Shown: positions 46,141 through 57,351 of the stretch, piece after piece
Numbering within the stretch: position 1 is the first letter of the stretch
Layout of the letters: every line of letters starts with the position of its first letter
Assembly (NCBI RefSeq): GCF_040807025.1
Contig: NC_090981.1
Coordinates: forward strand, 70,255,645-70,319,644
Direction of reading: 5' to 3'
Length of the DNA stretch: 64,000 bases
DNA from: Struthio camelus
Taxonomy: Eukaryota; Chordata; Aves; Struthioniformes; Struthionidae
Notes under the pieces: model-generated
What the model was told of the DNA's origin: nothing
The model's input: the letters and a program-made list of their open reading frames with translations, nothing else
The model's database searches: none
Made by a program: the position numbers and the translations under genes

Positions 46141-46529
46141 AACACTGAACCAGACTAAGGTTTCATGGAAGATGGCATAGGTGTGTATTAGGTGATGTGC
46201 CTGCCTGTCTAATAACCTAGCCCTAGTTGCTGTATGTTTTGTTACCAAACTGTTTACCTGTAACGTATGATGCCGAGGGCTGTTATAACTGCTGTCTCCA
46301 TCTCCCCAAAAGGGAAACCCCATTCCTCCTGTTGAGGAAGGATCCCTAGGAATAGTGATCAGGATAACAGATCACCAACATATAACAGAAGGTCTGCACG
46401 TGTTACAAAAAGTATGCTGCATACATATTTCTTTGCATGTGACTTTATGTATCTATGAAGCATCATATTTTAAGAGCTACAAGACAGCAACTTATTATCA
46501 TAGGGGAATGATAGTCAAGTGACCAGAGT
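46141..46529. other. AT-rich sequence, nothing identified
   Basis: AT-rich interval between two modules shared with flank A. It may be part of a decayed LTR element, since both neighbours resemble flank A modules and retroviral pol sequence follows, but I see no direct evidence inside it. Confidence 0.4.
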
Positions 46530-46725
46530 TCCCGAAGAGGAAGTGAGAGTGAGAGAGAAGTATCTGAATTGTAAAATTAAGAGGTGAATTTCAGGAAGGC
46601 TCAATTGGTGCAACCCCAGGTTCCTGATATGGCAATGGTATTTGGGGAAACAGGAATATAGTAGCTAGAAAAAAGGTTAAAGCCTTATGAAATTAAGACT
46701 CTTTCTTGTCAGTTCCAACTTTAGG
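46530..46725 (+). mobile_element. LTR-like module (flank B copy)
   Basis: Aligns by eye with 4085-4285. Shared landmarks in order are TTGGTGCA, CCAGG, ATTTGGGGAAAC against AATTGGGGAAAC, AAGGTTAAAGC, and a TCCTTCCC/TCTTTCTT stretch followed by ATCAGT/GTCAGT. It lies about 50 bp upstream of a retroviral pol fragment, so it could be part of the same element. Neither terminal inverted dinucleotides nor target-site duplications could be shown. Confidence 0.4.
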
Positions 46726-46770
46726 GCAATTTTAGGAGGATTTAATTTCCTCCGGCAGTGTTAATATAAC

Positions 46771-47283
46771 TTGCGTGGTATCGGCAGACCACGGTGGGAA
46801 TTACGGGAAAGGAGTCAGGAATGGAGCTGGAACAAGGAACATGATGCTGCTTTCACTCAACTGAAAGAAGCGGCTGTAAAATCTCCTGCCCTCAAATTCC
46901 CAGGACAAGGCAAGCCTTTTTCAGTAAGGATTCCCACATCTACTGATTCCATGGGAGCAGCGCTGCTGCAAAAGAGCAGTAGAGGGAAAGTGGGTGCCAG
47001 TGGCATCATCCTTACATCCCCTTTGAGGCCCGAACAGAAACTCTCTGGCTGTGAGAAAGACTGTTTAGAAGCAATCTGGGCTGTAACTGTCTTTGAGACT
47101 TTTACCTTTTATCAGCCCAGATGCAGCCCAATCTGCTCAATTCCCTCTAAACTAGCTCATGTCAGGGAAATAAATAGGCAGCAGAGTATCCTCTGTCTAA
47201 GTGGGACAGTGGGCACTGATCTTAACAAGGGGGGAGTTACAGTGCAAGTGTACCAAGAAGCGGATCATCTTCTGTGCATCTGA
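46771..47283 (+). pseudogene. Endogenous retroviral pol remnant (RT connection/RNase H region)
   Basis: An open stretch of 170 codons ends at a stop at 47281. Its first 110 or so residues have the signature of the segment joining reverse transcriptase to RNase H in retroviral and gypsy-like Pol: a tryptophan, then AFTQLKEA, then PAL, then KPFSVR, then GAALLQ, then PEQKLSGCEKDCLEAIWAV. The catalytic reverse transcriptase motif, integrase and protease are absent, and similarity fades after about 47150. The piece is too short to act and the upstream pol sequence is missing. In an intact virus the region belongs to the replication polyprotein; here it is an old genomic fossil. The family cannot be fixed from this piece. 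Confidence 0.65.
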
Positions 47284-47861
47284 ATTGAATGAGGGGTAGA
47301 GCGTGGTTGTGCCAAAAATGTGGACACAGAAGGCTTCTGAAAGATTAAGCTCTAGGAGCTACTTAGTCTAACTTCCCTTTCACAGCAACCCAAGTGTCTT
47401 CATGGCTTCCAAAAGGGGAGTTGGGGGAAGCGGTATTTGTGGCTTGCCTGTGCTCGTTTGCTTTGCTTGTGTGTATATTAGATCTGCTTTTGTGCATATA
47501 AACGGGTTTGTCTTATGATTTTCTGCAGAGCTCTGATTTTTTTTTTTTTTTTGCTTTGCTTTATACTTTCGGAGGATGATGGATTTTACCGTGCCTCCAT
47601 CAACAAGCGCTGGCTGACAAAGTTATAACGTCCCAGCGGAGACTCTTAGGCAAGACGGAGGAGTTCAGACACGCAGCCTGCCAGAAGAACGTCACCTGGG
47701 AGGGGTTGCTAGCCTTGAGCTATAGGCGCTGATGCATATGGCTCATTCTGGCAGACACGGAGGGGTTTTCTTTGGTGGCAGAAATTGTAGCTTGACTGTA
47801 CACCCTATAGCGGCAGTATTTTTGTGTTTATAAATTGTGTTAATCTTAGGTATTCAGAACA
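47284..47861. other. Unique sequence with 16-bp T-run
   Basis: No gene recognised. A T16 run at 47537-47552 is the only simple repeat. It could be the reverse-complement poly(A) tail of a minus-strand retroposed sequence, but no element body was recognised beside it. Confidence 0.4.
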
Positions 47862-48091
47862 TCGGGGATCGACTACATGCTGCCATGAAGAACTACAGGC
47901 TACCGCGCTCAGACCTTTGTAAGTTACAGCGTGTCAAGAGCGGCCAGGAGAATCCAAATGCCAGTGGAAAGATTCTCTGCGTGGTCCTGCTGAAGAACTT
48001 CGGCTGTAGGAAGGTTGGCTGCATCCTCACTGGACTTGTGAGTAATAAGCCACAATTCATGGACCAGCCAAGGAGAGAGGGGAATAGTGGG
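47862..48091 (+). repeat. Diverged copy of flank A module a
   Basis: Matches 52862-53083 (and 1-171 of the first copy). Shared landmarks include TGCTGCC, TGAAGAACTAC, TCAGACCT, AGCGGCCAGGAGAATCCAAA, GTAGGAAGGTTGG and a final GGGGAATAG against GGGGAGTAG. Here it is joined directly to module c at TGGGCCCGTG, whereas flank A has about 650 bp more (171-820) at this point. Confidence 0.85.
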
Positions 48092-49140
48092 CCCGTGGGT
48101 GCACCCTCGCTCTTGCAGACACAGACACTCTGGAGGTATAGGGATACAGGCAAGCAGGCCCACAAGTGGCCTCCACGTGCCTTTCGGTGTGGCTGCGGGT
48201 CCTCCACACAGCAGTGCCCAAGTGGACTTTGGGCCCAGCGGTACACAGAGAGCTCTGCAGCTCAGCAGGTGAGTGGAACTGGAGCGTGTTGAGGGCTGTT
48301 CCGGGCTGTCTGGATCCATCTGGTTCCATTCGCTGTCCCTCTGTCCAGCGCTCCATCTTTTTCTTTCTTTCCCCGTAGCTCTGTCCGATACCCCGTCCCT
48401 TTGTTTAGCTACTCAGTGCCCTGCCCAGTTCCCCATCCCTCTGGTACTCTTTGCATCCCTCTGTCAATATCTTCCTCCCTCCGACTGGCTCCCTATCGCT
48501 CTATCCAGCTCTCCATCATCCTTTTCCCCTCTCTGTCCCACTACCTGCCCGCTGTTCCTCTGTCCAGCTCCCCATCCCTCTGCTGCTCTTGTCTGTCTCT
48601 TTGTACCTTTCCAGCCTTCTCTCCCCCTCTCCAGCCTTCTCTTTCTATTTCTGTCCCTCTGTTCAGCTCCCCATCCATCTATTTGTCTCCCTATCCCTCT
48701 TTTCCCCTGCTCTATCTCATCTCTCTGTCTGACTTCCCCTCCCTCTTTTTTTTCTCTCCACCTTTCTGGTTGGCTCTTCGTCCTTCTCACTCTCTTCCCA
48801 TTGCTCTGACTGGCTCCCTTTCCCTCTCTTCCAGTCCCCGTTCCTCTGTCTGGTTCTCCACCCTTCTCTTTTGCTTCCCGTCCCTCTGTCTGCTTCCCCT
48901 TCCCTCCTTTCCTCTCTTTATTCTTCTGTCCACTTCTACATCCCTCTTTTTCTCTCTTCTGCTCCCTGGTCCTCTCTTCAGCCCTCCACCTGTCTGGCCC
49001 TCTGTCCTCTTTTTCTCTTCCTTTGTCCAGGGCCCTGACCCTGGGGCTAGGTCTCTATCCTTCTCTTTCTTTTTCCATCTGTCAGCCAAGCTCTCTATCC
49101 CTCTTTCCTTCTGTTCTGCTCCCTGTCCCTCTGTCCAGCT
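48092..49140 (+). repeat. Diverged copy of module c with longer CT-rich minisatellite
   Basis: Aligns with 820-1480: GGGCCCGTG, CCCTCGCTC, CTCTGGAGG, GCAAGCAGGCCCACA, a CAG/GTGAG donor-like site (GT at 48269), then the pyrimidine-rich minisatellite. Repeat units are near 20 bp with consensus CCCTCTGTCCAGCTCCCCAT, heavily mutated. The tract runs to about 49140, around 390 bp further than the flank A copy relative to their last alignable point. Long leucine, proline and serine-rich open frames across it are composition artefacts. Confidence 0.8.
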
Positions 49141-50610
49141 GAAGGTTCATCATTCCTTTGTGTTTTGTCTGGTGTGGAAGGTGTCAAGAGGCAATTGGTG
49201 CTCGGCAGAGACGATCAGTAGCAACCAGAGGGTCCCATCAATCTGCCTGGTTCAGGTCATGTCAGATACCCCTGCAGTGACTCTGTGCAGAGGCATGGGG
49301 CTGCGGATGTGCAGTGGGGGAGCACTAATGGGCCAAAGATGCTGTGGGGGGATGTGGTAGACATTAGCATGTGGTAGAGATTAGCAGAGGCTCTGAGTAT
49401 TCGGGTGTTAGGACAGGTGCAGGTAGGGCAGGGTGTGCTAGGGCAGTCTGGAGCTGCTGTTGTCCGTCTTACACGTCAGCGCAGTCTGCAGTTACTGTGT
49501 CTTGTCTGCCTGTGCGCAGACAGGGCTGCTGCGCGGTGCAGTTGGAGTCGTGATTGTGTCGCTGGCATTGAGCCCTGTTTTCTGACTTTATGCAAACTGT
49601 TGTCTTCCCTACATCAGCCTTACTCTGCTCCTCTTCCAGGAGCCTGTGCTCAGCTCTGCTTTCCAACACGCTGTCACGTCACAGGGATTTCCAGCACGGT
49701 CTGTCTAACTTGGGCCACATGCTAGGCAGCCTGAACGAGTGAAGCAAAATCCTTCTTCTGTCATTGTCCAGGCCAGAGTCAGTTTCCCATCAGCTCAGTC
49801 TCCAGAGTTTGGAGTTTTTGGAGGCCTTAGTTTTTATCCTGCCTTGGCTGGACAGTGCTTTCTGAGAGTGTCCGTCAGCGGCACAGTTTCCCTGAGGAGG
49901 ACCATCTACCGAAGGCTGGAGGTGGCCGAGTGCCTGAGCGAGCCTGACTGTATGTGAGGGCTGCCGTGACATCCTTGCGATAAAACGGAGCCTGAGAGAG
50001 TGACTGGAGCAGTGTAGAGGGTCAGTCATAATTGTGGGAACAGTTACGGGCCTTGGACAAGGGAGTAGTTCTAGGAGGGCTGCGCAGTTGCCTGGCCTCT
50101 CAGTAACTGTTCTGGCTTCTTTGCAGGTGCTGAAGCATAGTCTGGCAGTCGAAGGAGCGGTGTCACAGCTGGGAGCTCTGCGGAGATCTGTGGTTGGCCA
50201 TGAAGGTCGAGCTCTGACTTGCAGCGTGGACGCAGCTAAGTCTTGGGGCTGCACTGTGTGTGTGCAGGGCTGGGAGGTGGAAGGTGGTTGTCCCCTAGGT
50301 GGTTGCTGGAGTCACTGGCTGTGGATGTTTGCCCATGGAGCTGAGGGGACCAAAAATATTAATTGTCTGTAATGGAGTTGAATAAGCGCTTGCAATGTTT
50401 CAGGTAGGTTCAGTGGAAGTGCAGCTTACTGCAGTCCTGTGGAGCGATTCTTGCATGTGCTCACATTTGAATGGTGGCTAAGACCAAGCTTATAAACAGC
50501 AACTGTAACGTGATTCTGATGCATATCTTCCTGTTCTGCTGTACTTCTAAATGAAGGGGAAACTTCTTAAGCTGTGGGCAAAACTTGCAAGCTCATGTGT
50601 ACTTTGGTGT
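49141..50610. other. Unique sequence, no gene recognised
   Basis: Mixed-composition sequence. An acceptor-like TTCTGGCTTCTTTGCAG ends at 50127, followed by open sequence, but no partner donor or conserved frame was recognised. No known domain was seen in any short open frame. Confidence 0.45.
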
Positions 50611-50910
50611 GTCTTGCTTAAAGCTGAGGGTTTGGAGTTTTTCACTTGAGGTTTATTGTTTAGTTTGTTGTTGAGGGTCTGTCACTCAGGGGCTATGGTT
50701 TATTACTTTATTTTGTGGGGCTGTCTTTATCAGTCAGGGTTTACAGTTTGCTGACTTAGCGATCAGGGCGCAGGATTTAAAATCCAACCTCATCCGTAAA
50801 TTTTAAAGCAACCACTTGGGTTCCAAGATTTGCAATTTGTCACATAGGGTTCAGGGCTTACGCCTTACTGATAAATGACAAGGGCTGAATCCTTAGATAA
50901 TAAACTGTAA
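50611..50910 (+). repeat. Possible ancient degenerate minisatellite
   Basis: Words close to GAGGGTTTGGAGTTTTTCACT recur in decayed form: GAGGTTTATTGTTTAGTTTG, GAGGGTCTGTCACT, CAGGGTTTACAGTTTGCTGAC, and ATAGGGTTCAGGGCTTACG. Spacing is irregular, around 20-35 bp. It is not a telomeric TTAGGG array. The pattern may be a relic of tandem duplication or chance in a biased sequence. Confidence 0.25.
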
Positions 50911-52019
50911 GCCCCGAAGCCTAAGCAGCAGGGTGCAAACCCTTCTCTGGGGTTCCTAACCTTCCCCTGTTCCCAGCGTTCAGCTTTGTGCACTGACCTG
51001 AGGTCTGGATTTGATAAGGCGCAGGCCCATCGCACTGAGAGTGGTGATGTGACAGGTGAGGTGAGAGCTGTGAAAGTGTCTTGCAGGGCTCTAGTCTGGG
51101 GTAGGGCAGTAGTGCAGACAGGCAGGATCAGAGATCAAAGATCTTCTCACCTGTCAGAGCTGAATCCTATCCCTGAAGGAAAAAGTAGAGGGGATAGGCT
51201 GTCAGCTACTCAGACGCCTGCCGCGTCAAGGGCAGCAGCAGGAGCTGACCCTTCCCCAAAGGACCGACGAACGCTGGTGCGGAGATGACTCTTCAGGTGT
51301 CACAGGGTAAGGGGAAGCATGCTGGCACTGAGCTCCATGGCAAACTCCCTCCCAGGTGTTGCTTCTGCGCAGTAAAACAATAAACAGTTGCTTTACTCTT
51401 TGCACTCGTGTCTGTGGTTCCTGCCGTCGCTTTGCCTGAAGATGATGCCCAGGGGAGGAGGTTACACATTGTGTCTGGGATTGGGAGCTGGTCCCCACAT
51501 CCTTTGTTCTTGGGGGTCCCTGCGGTTCCCAGGGACCCCAGTGCTGTTCACAGGGCTCGGGGTAACTTCCCTTGCATTGCCTCGACCCTTGGGGCTCTTG
51601 GTGGAGTTTCCCATTATCCTGGGGGCAGCCAGGGCTCCGCAGGGCAGTGTGAGGGCCCCAGACTGCTCCCAGATTTGCTTTCAGCACTCTGCAACGTCTC
51701 TCATGTGTCGGTGGCGGGGGCCTGTGCGCCTGGGGCTGGGAGACACTTTCCCTGGGGACAGGGGGAGCCTGCAGGCACCGTCCCGTCAGCCGCGCTGAGC
51801 CCTGTGACATGTCCTGCTGCCCCTTCGGTGTGCACTGAGACCCTGCACTCGTACTTTGCTTTGCCCCACAGCCCTGCGTTTGCCCTCCGACGCCCTCAGG
51901 ACCCCTCCGTTCACGTTCTGAGGTGCCCCCGATCCCTCTGTGTGCCCCGGGGCCCAGTGCTGGTTTTGCAGCACGCCACAAAGTTCTCTGCTGAGCTTTC
52001 TCCCCTGCCCAGGAGCTGT
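50911..52019. other. Unique sequence with candidate poly(A) signal
   Basis: AATAAA at 51379-51384 is followed by a GT-rich stretch (CTCGTGTCTGTGGTTCC), which is a plausible transcript or LTR 3' end. From about 51450 the sequence becomes GC-rich. Open frames on both strands, including a 251-codon minus-strand frame at 51226-51981, have no recognisable domain and are rich in P, G, S and Q, as expected from composition. Confidence 0.4.
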
Positions 52020-52282
52020 CCGGGTGCCTTCTGGCGCCTCCGGGCCCCGCAGAGTCCCTCCGTCTGCGCTGTCGTCGCCCGGTAACTTCCTTTTTTCCAC
52101 TGTTCCTTTACGGCGGGGCTGGGAGTGGTGTCGGGAGGGCGGAGGGGTCCCAGGGGAGCCCTGCGGAGGGTCGCGGCGGTGCCGGGGATCGCGGGGCCGG
52201 GGGGCTCCGGGCTCCACGGCGGCTGCCGGGGACGGGACGGGATCGCCGCTGGGTCCAACCTCACGGAGCGCTGCTGCCCGCG
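52020..52282. promoter_or_regulatory. CpG-island upstream part
   Basis: High CpG and GC content leading into the ZNF143/ETS/YY1 minisatellite. No TATA box is seen. Taken with the adjoining motif repeats it is best read as part of a CpG-island promoter; the direction is uncertain. Confidence 0.45.
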
Positions 52283-52680
52283 GCATCCTGGGAGATGTAG
52301 TCTTCCGGCGCCGGGCGGCCATGCTGGTTTGGGAGTGCGGCATGCCGGGAGCAGTAGTCTTCCGGCACCGGGCTGCCGGGCGGCCAGGCTGTCTGCGGGG
52401 CGCGGCATGCCGGGAGCAGTAGTCTTCCGGCGCCGGGCTTCCGGGCGGCCATTTTAGTCTGCAGAGCATTCTGGGAGATGTATTCTTCCGGTACCGAGCT
52501 TCCGGGCGGCCATGTTGTTTTGGGGGCGCGGCATGCCGGGAGCAGTAGTCTTCCGGCGCCGGGCTGCCGGGCGGCCATTTTCATCTGCGGAGCATTCTGG
52601 GAGATGTAGTGTCCCAGCACCGAGCTTCCGGGCGGCCATTTTAATCTGTTAGGCATGCCGGGAGGCGTTGGCTTCCCTTG
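52283..52680. repeat. Seven-unit ZNF143/ETS/YY1-motif minisatellite
   Basis: Unit starts are at 52283, 52340, 52405, 52466, 52531, 52592 and 52653 (spacings 57, 65, 61, 65, 61, 61). Most units carry, in order, GCATTCTGGGAGATGTAGT or GCATGCCGGGAGCAGTAGT, then TCTTCCGG, then a GGGCGGCCATTTT-type element. On the other strand these read ACTACATCTCCCAGAATGC (an excellent match to the ZNF143/THAP11 element), CCGGAAG (ETS/GABP) and AAAATGGCCGC (YY1-like). The last unit is diverged after the first element. Two unit subtypes alternate in part. All three factors are established regulators of housekeeping promoters; binding here is inferred. Confidence 0.8.
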
Positions 52681-52913
52681 CTGGGTTTCTGGGAGATCAT
52701 GTTGTGCCTGTCGAGGTGGCAGGAGGTGCAGCTGTCAACAGGGTTCCCACCCGCTGGCCACGTCGTGCTCTGTGGCAGCCAGGAGCTGCCGTTCCAGGTG
52801 CCTGTGCCTCCTCAGCACTGCAGCAGTGGGCCAGTGTGTCTGTTCCTTACTTGTCATGTCATGGGGGAAGGACTATATGCTGCCGTGAAGAACTACGGGC
52901 TGCTGCCCTCAGA
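52681..52913. other. Unique sequence before the second flank A
   Basis: Links the promoter-motif minisatellite to flank A. From 52862 on it is already homologous to the flank B module a at 47862. The equivalent sequence of the first copy would lie left of the window start. Confidence 0.5.
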
Positions 52914-53460
52914 CCTCTGTCAGTTATCGCGTGTCAGGAGCGGCCAGGAGAATCCAAATGCCAGCGGAAAGGTTCTCTGCCCGGTCCCGAAGAGGAGCCT
53001 TCGGCCGTAGGAAGGTTGGCAGCGTCCTTACCGTGACCCGTGAGCCACGCTTCGTGGACCAGCAAAGGAGAGGGGGGAGTAGCGCCTGGTAGCCCAGTCG
53101 CTATGGCATCGCTGGCGCTAGCAGGCCCGCGAGGTCTGTGTGAAGCCTCACCTGCCTGTCTGGAGCTTTATTTTGGTCTGTTTACCCGGAGTAACCGGCG
53201 AGGCCTAAAATGAGAATTTAGGATGGCTAGATGGGTTACCTGTGACCCGACCTGTCCTCGCCTTGCTTTGCTGCCTAGCAGCAAGCAATAACGGGAACTT
53301 GGGACCCCAGAATAAAAACTGTTGCAGTGCTTAAGGGAGGACCTGCGTTTGCCCAGGTTAGGGAACCGTAATGAAAGCTTGGGGGGGGGGGCGGGAGGGG
53401 GGAGAGGAAGCTCCAAAACAGGAACCTCCCGGTGACCTTGGTGGTTTGATTCATTTGCAG

Positions 53461-53544
53461 AATAGTGTTCCGAGGGCCAGCAACCTGAGGAGGAGCCGCT
53501 CGACCCGTTTTGTTGATTTCGGTGATGCTGTTTTAAGGAAGCAC
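53461..53544 (+). other. Candidate internal exon, second copy
   Basis: Identical to 549-632, with the same acceptor TTTGCAG and donor GTAAGTACAG. The single-base difference in the upstream G-run (11 against 12 G) changes the frame of any reading that comes in through the upstream intron-like sequence, but not the exon itself. Confidence 0.35.
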
Positions 53545-56500
53545 GTAAGTACAGAAGAGCTCTGGGAGGGTTTTCAAACAAGACGGGGAAGAGCGTGGGA
53601 AAGCTAGGTGCCGTGAGTACGGAAGTTGTTAAGGGCTGAGAGAATTTGGGGGGTTAAGCGTGCGCACGTGACGGTCTGAAAGGGGCTGATGCACAAGCAG
53701 TAGTAAAAGGGCGTGACGGAGTGCAAGGTTCCTCCCCGGTGTGGGCCCGTGCGTGCGCCCTCGCTCTCGCGGACGCAGGCGCTCTGGAGGCGCAGGGATT
53801 CGGGCAAGCAGGCCCACAGGCGGACTTGGGGAAAACGGTGTGCAGAGCGCTCGGCAGGTGAGCGGGGCTGGAGCGGGTCGAGGGCTGTCCCGGGCGGGCT
53901 GCCTGGGTCCATCCGGTTCTGCTCCCTGTCCCTCTGTCCAGCTCTCCATCTTTCTCTTTCTTTCCCCATAGCTCTGTCCGGTGCCCCATCCCTTTGTTTA
54001 ACTACTCGTTGCTCTGCCCAGCTCCCCATCCCTCTTGTACTCTTCCCGTCCCTCTGTCAATACCTGCTTCCCTCTGTCTGCTTCTCCATCCCTCTGACTG
54101 GCTCCCTATCGCTCTGTCCAGCTCTTCGTCGTCCTCTTTCTCTCCCGATCCCACTACCTGCCTGCTGTCCCTCTGCCTGGCTCCCCATCCCTCCACCACC
54201 CCCCCCAACTGCTCTGTCTATCTGCCTCTTCGTACCTCTCTTTGCCCCTTCAGCCCTCCATCCACCTCTCCAGTCTTCTCTGTTTCCATCCCTCTGTTCA
54301 GCTCCTCATCCATCTATTTGCCGCCTTCTTATCCCTCTTTTCCCCTGTACCATCCCATCTCTCTGTCCGACTTCCCCTCTCTCTTTTGGGGGGTTTAGTA
54401 CCTTTTTTGGCAGACAATCGCGTGTCCCTTTAGGCCCCAGGAAGCAGAAAGTTCTGACCTGACAGCAAAGTATTTGGTCTTTTTAATGCTCTTGCGGCTG
54501 AAGGTGACTCCTAATGAAAAGCAATGAGAATTCTGAGGATTCACTGGAAACGTAAAAGACAGTATCTGCCCTTTTTAAAAGGCTGTGTGCTTCCGCTAAT
54601 AATACCTGTAGTAATCAAGCCACTAGATTTTTCTGACAATAAGAGCCTTTAAGCTGCGATCGCTACTCGAAAAGTCCAGATATTTTAGAAACTGAACGAG
54701 CCTTCTGAGCTTGCTGACTGCAGTACCTCGAAAGATGATCAGAGTGCTGATGTTTTCATGCTTTAGTGTGGTAGAGATGCTCTGTGCAAACATCCCTTGT
54801 GTTTAATCTTCAAAACTGCGCAGACTGTCACGGAGCTCTCTTTTGACTATCTACTTTGCGTAACAAACAGAAAGGCAGGAGGTTGACAGTGCTAAATGAG
54901 TAAGGTCATTGCTTGTTTAGGGGTTGCAAATTTTATGGAATTTTGTCCTTTTAAATCTCATCTAGAATATGCTTGCAAAAAATCCCTGGGAAGAAAACAA
55001 GGAGTATAAGCAGCTTTTGAATATTATTAGCAATACTTACACGTTCTGGATGGGTTCTTAGGGTCCCCCATGGTCTTCTGCCCTCCCCATTACCCCCAAA
55101 TTTACCCATTTTGCAGTGTTTTGGCACTTATTTTGCTCTTTCTTGTCCCGAAGCAGGTCAGGGTTTGGTGTGGACAGAGGGGGGAAGGAGCCAGCTGTGG
55201 GTAAATGGGCCCTGGATGGCATCGCGGGGACACGGCGAATCCTGGCACAGCCCATCTTCAGCACGGGGAGAGGCCGGAGTGCTGCCGTGATGAGTGCTGA
55301 GAAAGGTACCTCTCTTTGGATTATGTGCACCCCAGAGCCCACCTTCTGGCCTTTCATTCTCCCCCGATCCCTCCTGTCAAGTATTTGTGCTCTGCGGATG
55401 CCTGAGTTTGGCTTTTTGTGACTTGTAGGTTCCTCCGCTGAGGTTCTTTTTGCCCCTGAGGTCCTCCCTTTCACCATCTTGTCCCCACAGAACCCTGAAT
55501 TGTTTCTTCTCCCTCGCCCAGCCCACAACATCCCTTCCTTTTCCTTTTCTTTTTTGCTGCCCCTCGATCCTTCCTTTTGCAATTTTGCACCACCAGTTCA
55601 CTCTGTTAAGCTCTTCTCTCTTTTGGGCTTTTTGCACCCCCCACCCCCCACCCCCTTTGTAAAGCTTTTTTTGTGCCGCTTACAAGCTTCTGGCTTTTTT
55701 TCCCCTGAGAAGCCTTCCTTCTGGCTTTGTGTGTCAGCACCCTCCCCTTTTTGAATAAAGCAGAGATTAAAGGCAAACTCGGTATCTCTTTATGCAGCTG
55801 CAACCCTTTGGAGGGGAAGCAAATACGTTATTGTGGTTTGTAGTATTTCTGGGCTAACTCTGGGGAAATCCTCATCACAGTTTGGATTTTTTGTTGTTGT
55901 TTCTATAAGTTCGTTGCTTTGAAAGTTTGAAACTAGTATTCGTTTGGCTTACTGCCTTACTGTCATAACTGAGCGTAAAGCAGAGATTGTGTTGCCATTG
56001 CATATGACCTCCCTCATATGGTGCTTGCGTTCATATACGTGTGTTCTCCCCAGGAGTACTCTTGCCTTTTCCTTTCCTTTAGTAAACAAACGCCTTTCTG
56101 AGCCAATACCGAGCAACACGGTGGATGTGCTTCTAGCGCTAACGTCGCGTCGCAGGAGGCAGCTGAGAGCAGTCGATAAGCCGGTGCTCTAGACATGCAA
56201 AGGCAGGAAGAAGCGGACTAGCTATTGAGCTTCCCTCGAGAGCAGAGGAAGAGGAGAAGAAACCCAGGGGGCGGTCATACGCCCGCTGACGATTCCGGAG
56301 GCTTTGCCTTGCAATGCGTTTCTCCTGGTAGGCGGCAGCACTCATTGCCCGTGGCGGGTAAGGGCCGGAACCACCTTGCGCTGAGGGCTCAGCAGAACCA
56401 GAGAGGCGAGGGTGTCCCTGGGGTGGCTGCGGGTGCCTGGATTTCTCCGGCCCACCTCAAGGCATGCGTTGCGGGGAGAAAAGGGTGCGGGCTTTCAGGG

Positions 56501-57351
56501 GCCTGGCAGTGCTCTGCTCCGTGCGGGCACAGGGCAGGGTCTGCCCTGAACACATGTTTGCCTCTCCCTGTCTTTGTTTTAATTCCTGCCTTTAGGGCTG
56601 AGGTTCCTCCCCAGAGCAGACTTGTACGTGTGCCCTCGCTCGTGTAGATGCAGATGGCCTGGAGGTGTGGGGAGGCAGGCTGTCCCGCGAGAAGGACTTT
56701 TGCGCGGCGTCCCGGGGAGGATAGCTGCGATGTACCTCGTGCACCCAAGGGTGTTGGTAAGCGACAAGATAACAAGTGGCTGTTTCCTGGTCACTCCCCT
56801 CACTAGAGAAAAATCGATTTACAGATTGGCTTTCACATGGAGAGAGAAACAGTACACCTTTCCTCAGGTCTGGTTGGGGTTTCACAGTGTGCCTGCACTA
56901 ACACGTGGTCGTTGTCAGAGACGGTTTAGACGGGTTGCCTGCAGAGAGGTAGGAAAGGCATTACCTTTCGTGGACAGTGCTGTGGTGGGCAGAGCTACGG
57001 ACGAAGAGGTGTGAGAGCGAGGTGCCTGAGCCTTAAAACTGACTGGAAGGGACAGGATTCAAGGCCGGTTGGTGCACAGCACACAGCGCAACGCCAGGCT
57101 CATTATAAAGGTACTGTAATTGGGGAAACGGCCCGCTGACAGAAGAAGAAAGGTTAAAGCTCTGTGTGAAATAAAGGGTCCTTCCCATCAGTGCTGAGGA
57201 AGAGGGTCGCGTTTCTTAGAGCAGCATATCCGTCGTTTTTCTGGTAGCAGCAGAGCACCGCAGTGGGAGGTTCTGGAAGAGTCAGGAGCAGAACTGGCAG
57301 GAGGCTCTTTTCCCTGTCCGGATGGAAAAACGGCTGTAAGCACGCTTGCCA

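Noticed and set aside
46771-47283. Functional retroviral polymerase
   Set aside because: Only about 110 residues resemble Pol; catalytic reverse transcriptase, integrase and protease regions are absent.
47837-48292. 151-codon frame resembling part of the frame at 52678-53010
   Set aside because: The shared 40-residue stretch looks conserved, but the codon differences I compared are mostly amino-acid changing and the ends diverge. This is shared DNA ancestry without a sign of selection on protein.
50611-50910. Interstitial telomeric repeat
   Set aside because: AGGGTT words occur but there is no run of TTAGGG units.
51226-51981. 251-codon minus-strand frame
   Set aside because: No recognisable domain, composition-driven residues, no splice or promoter context.
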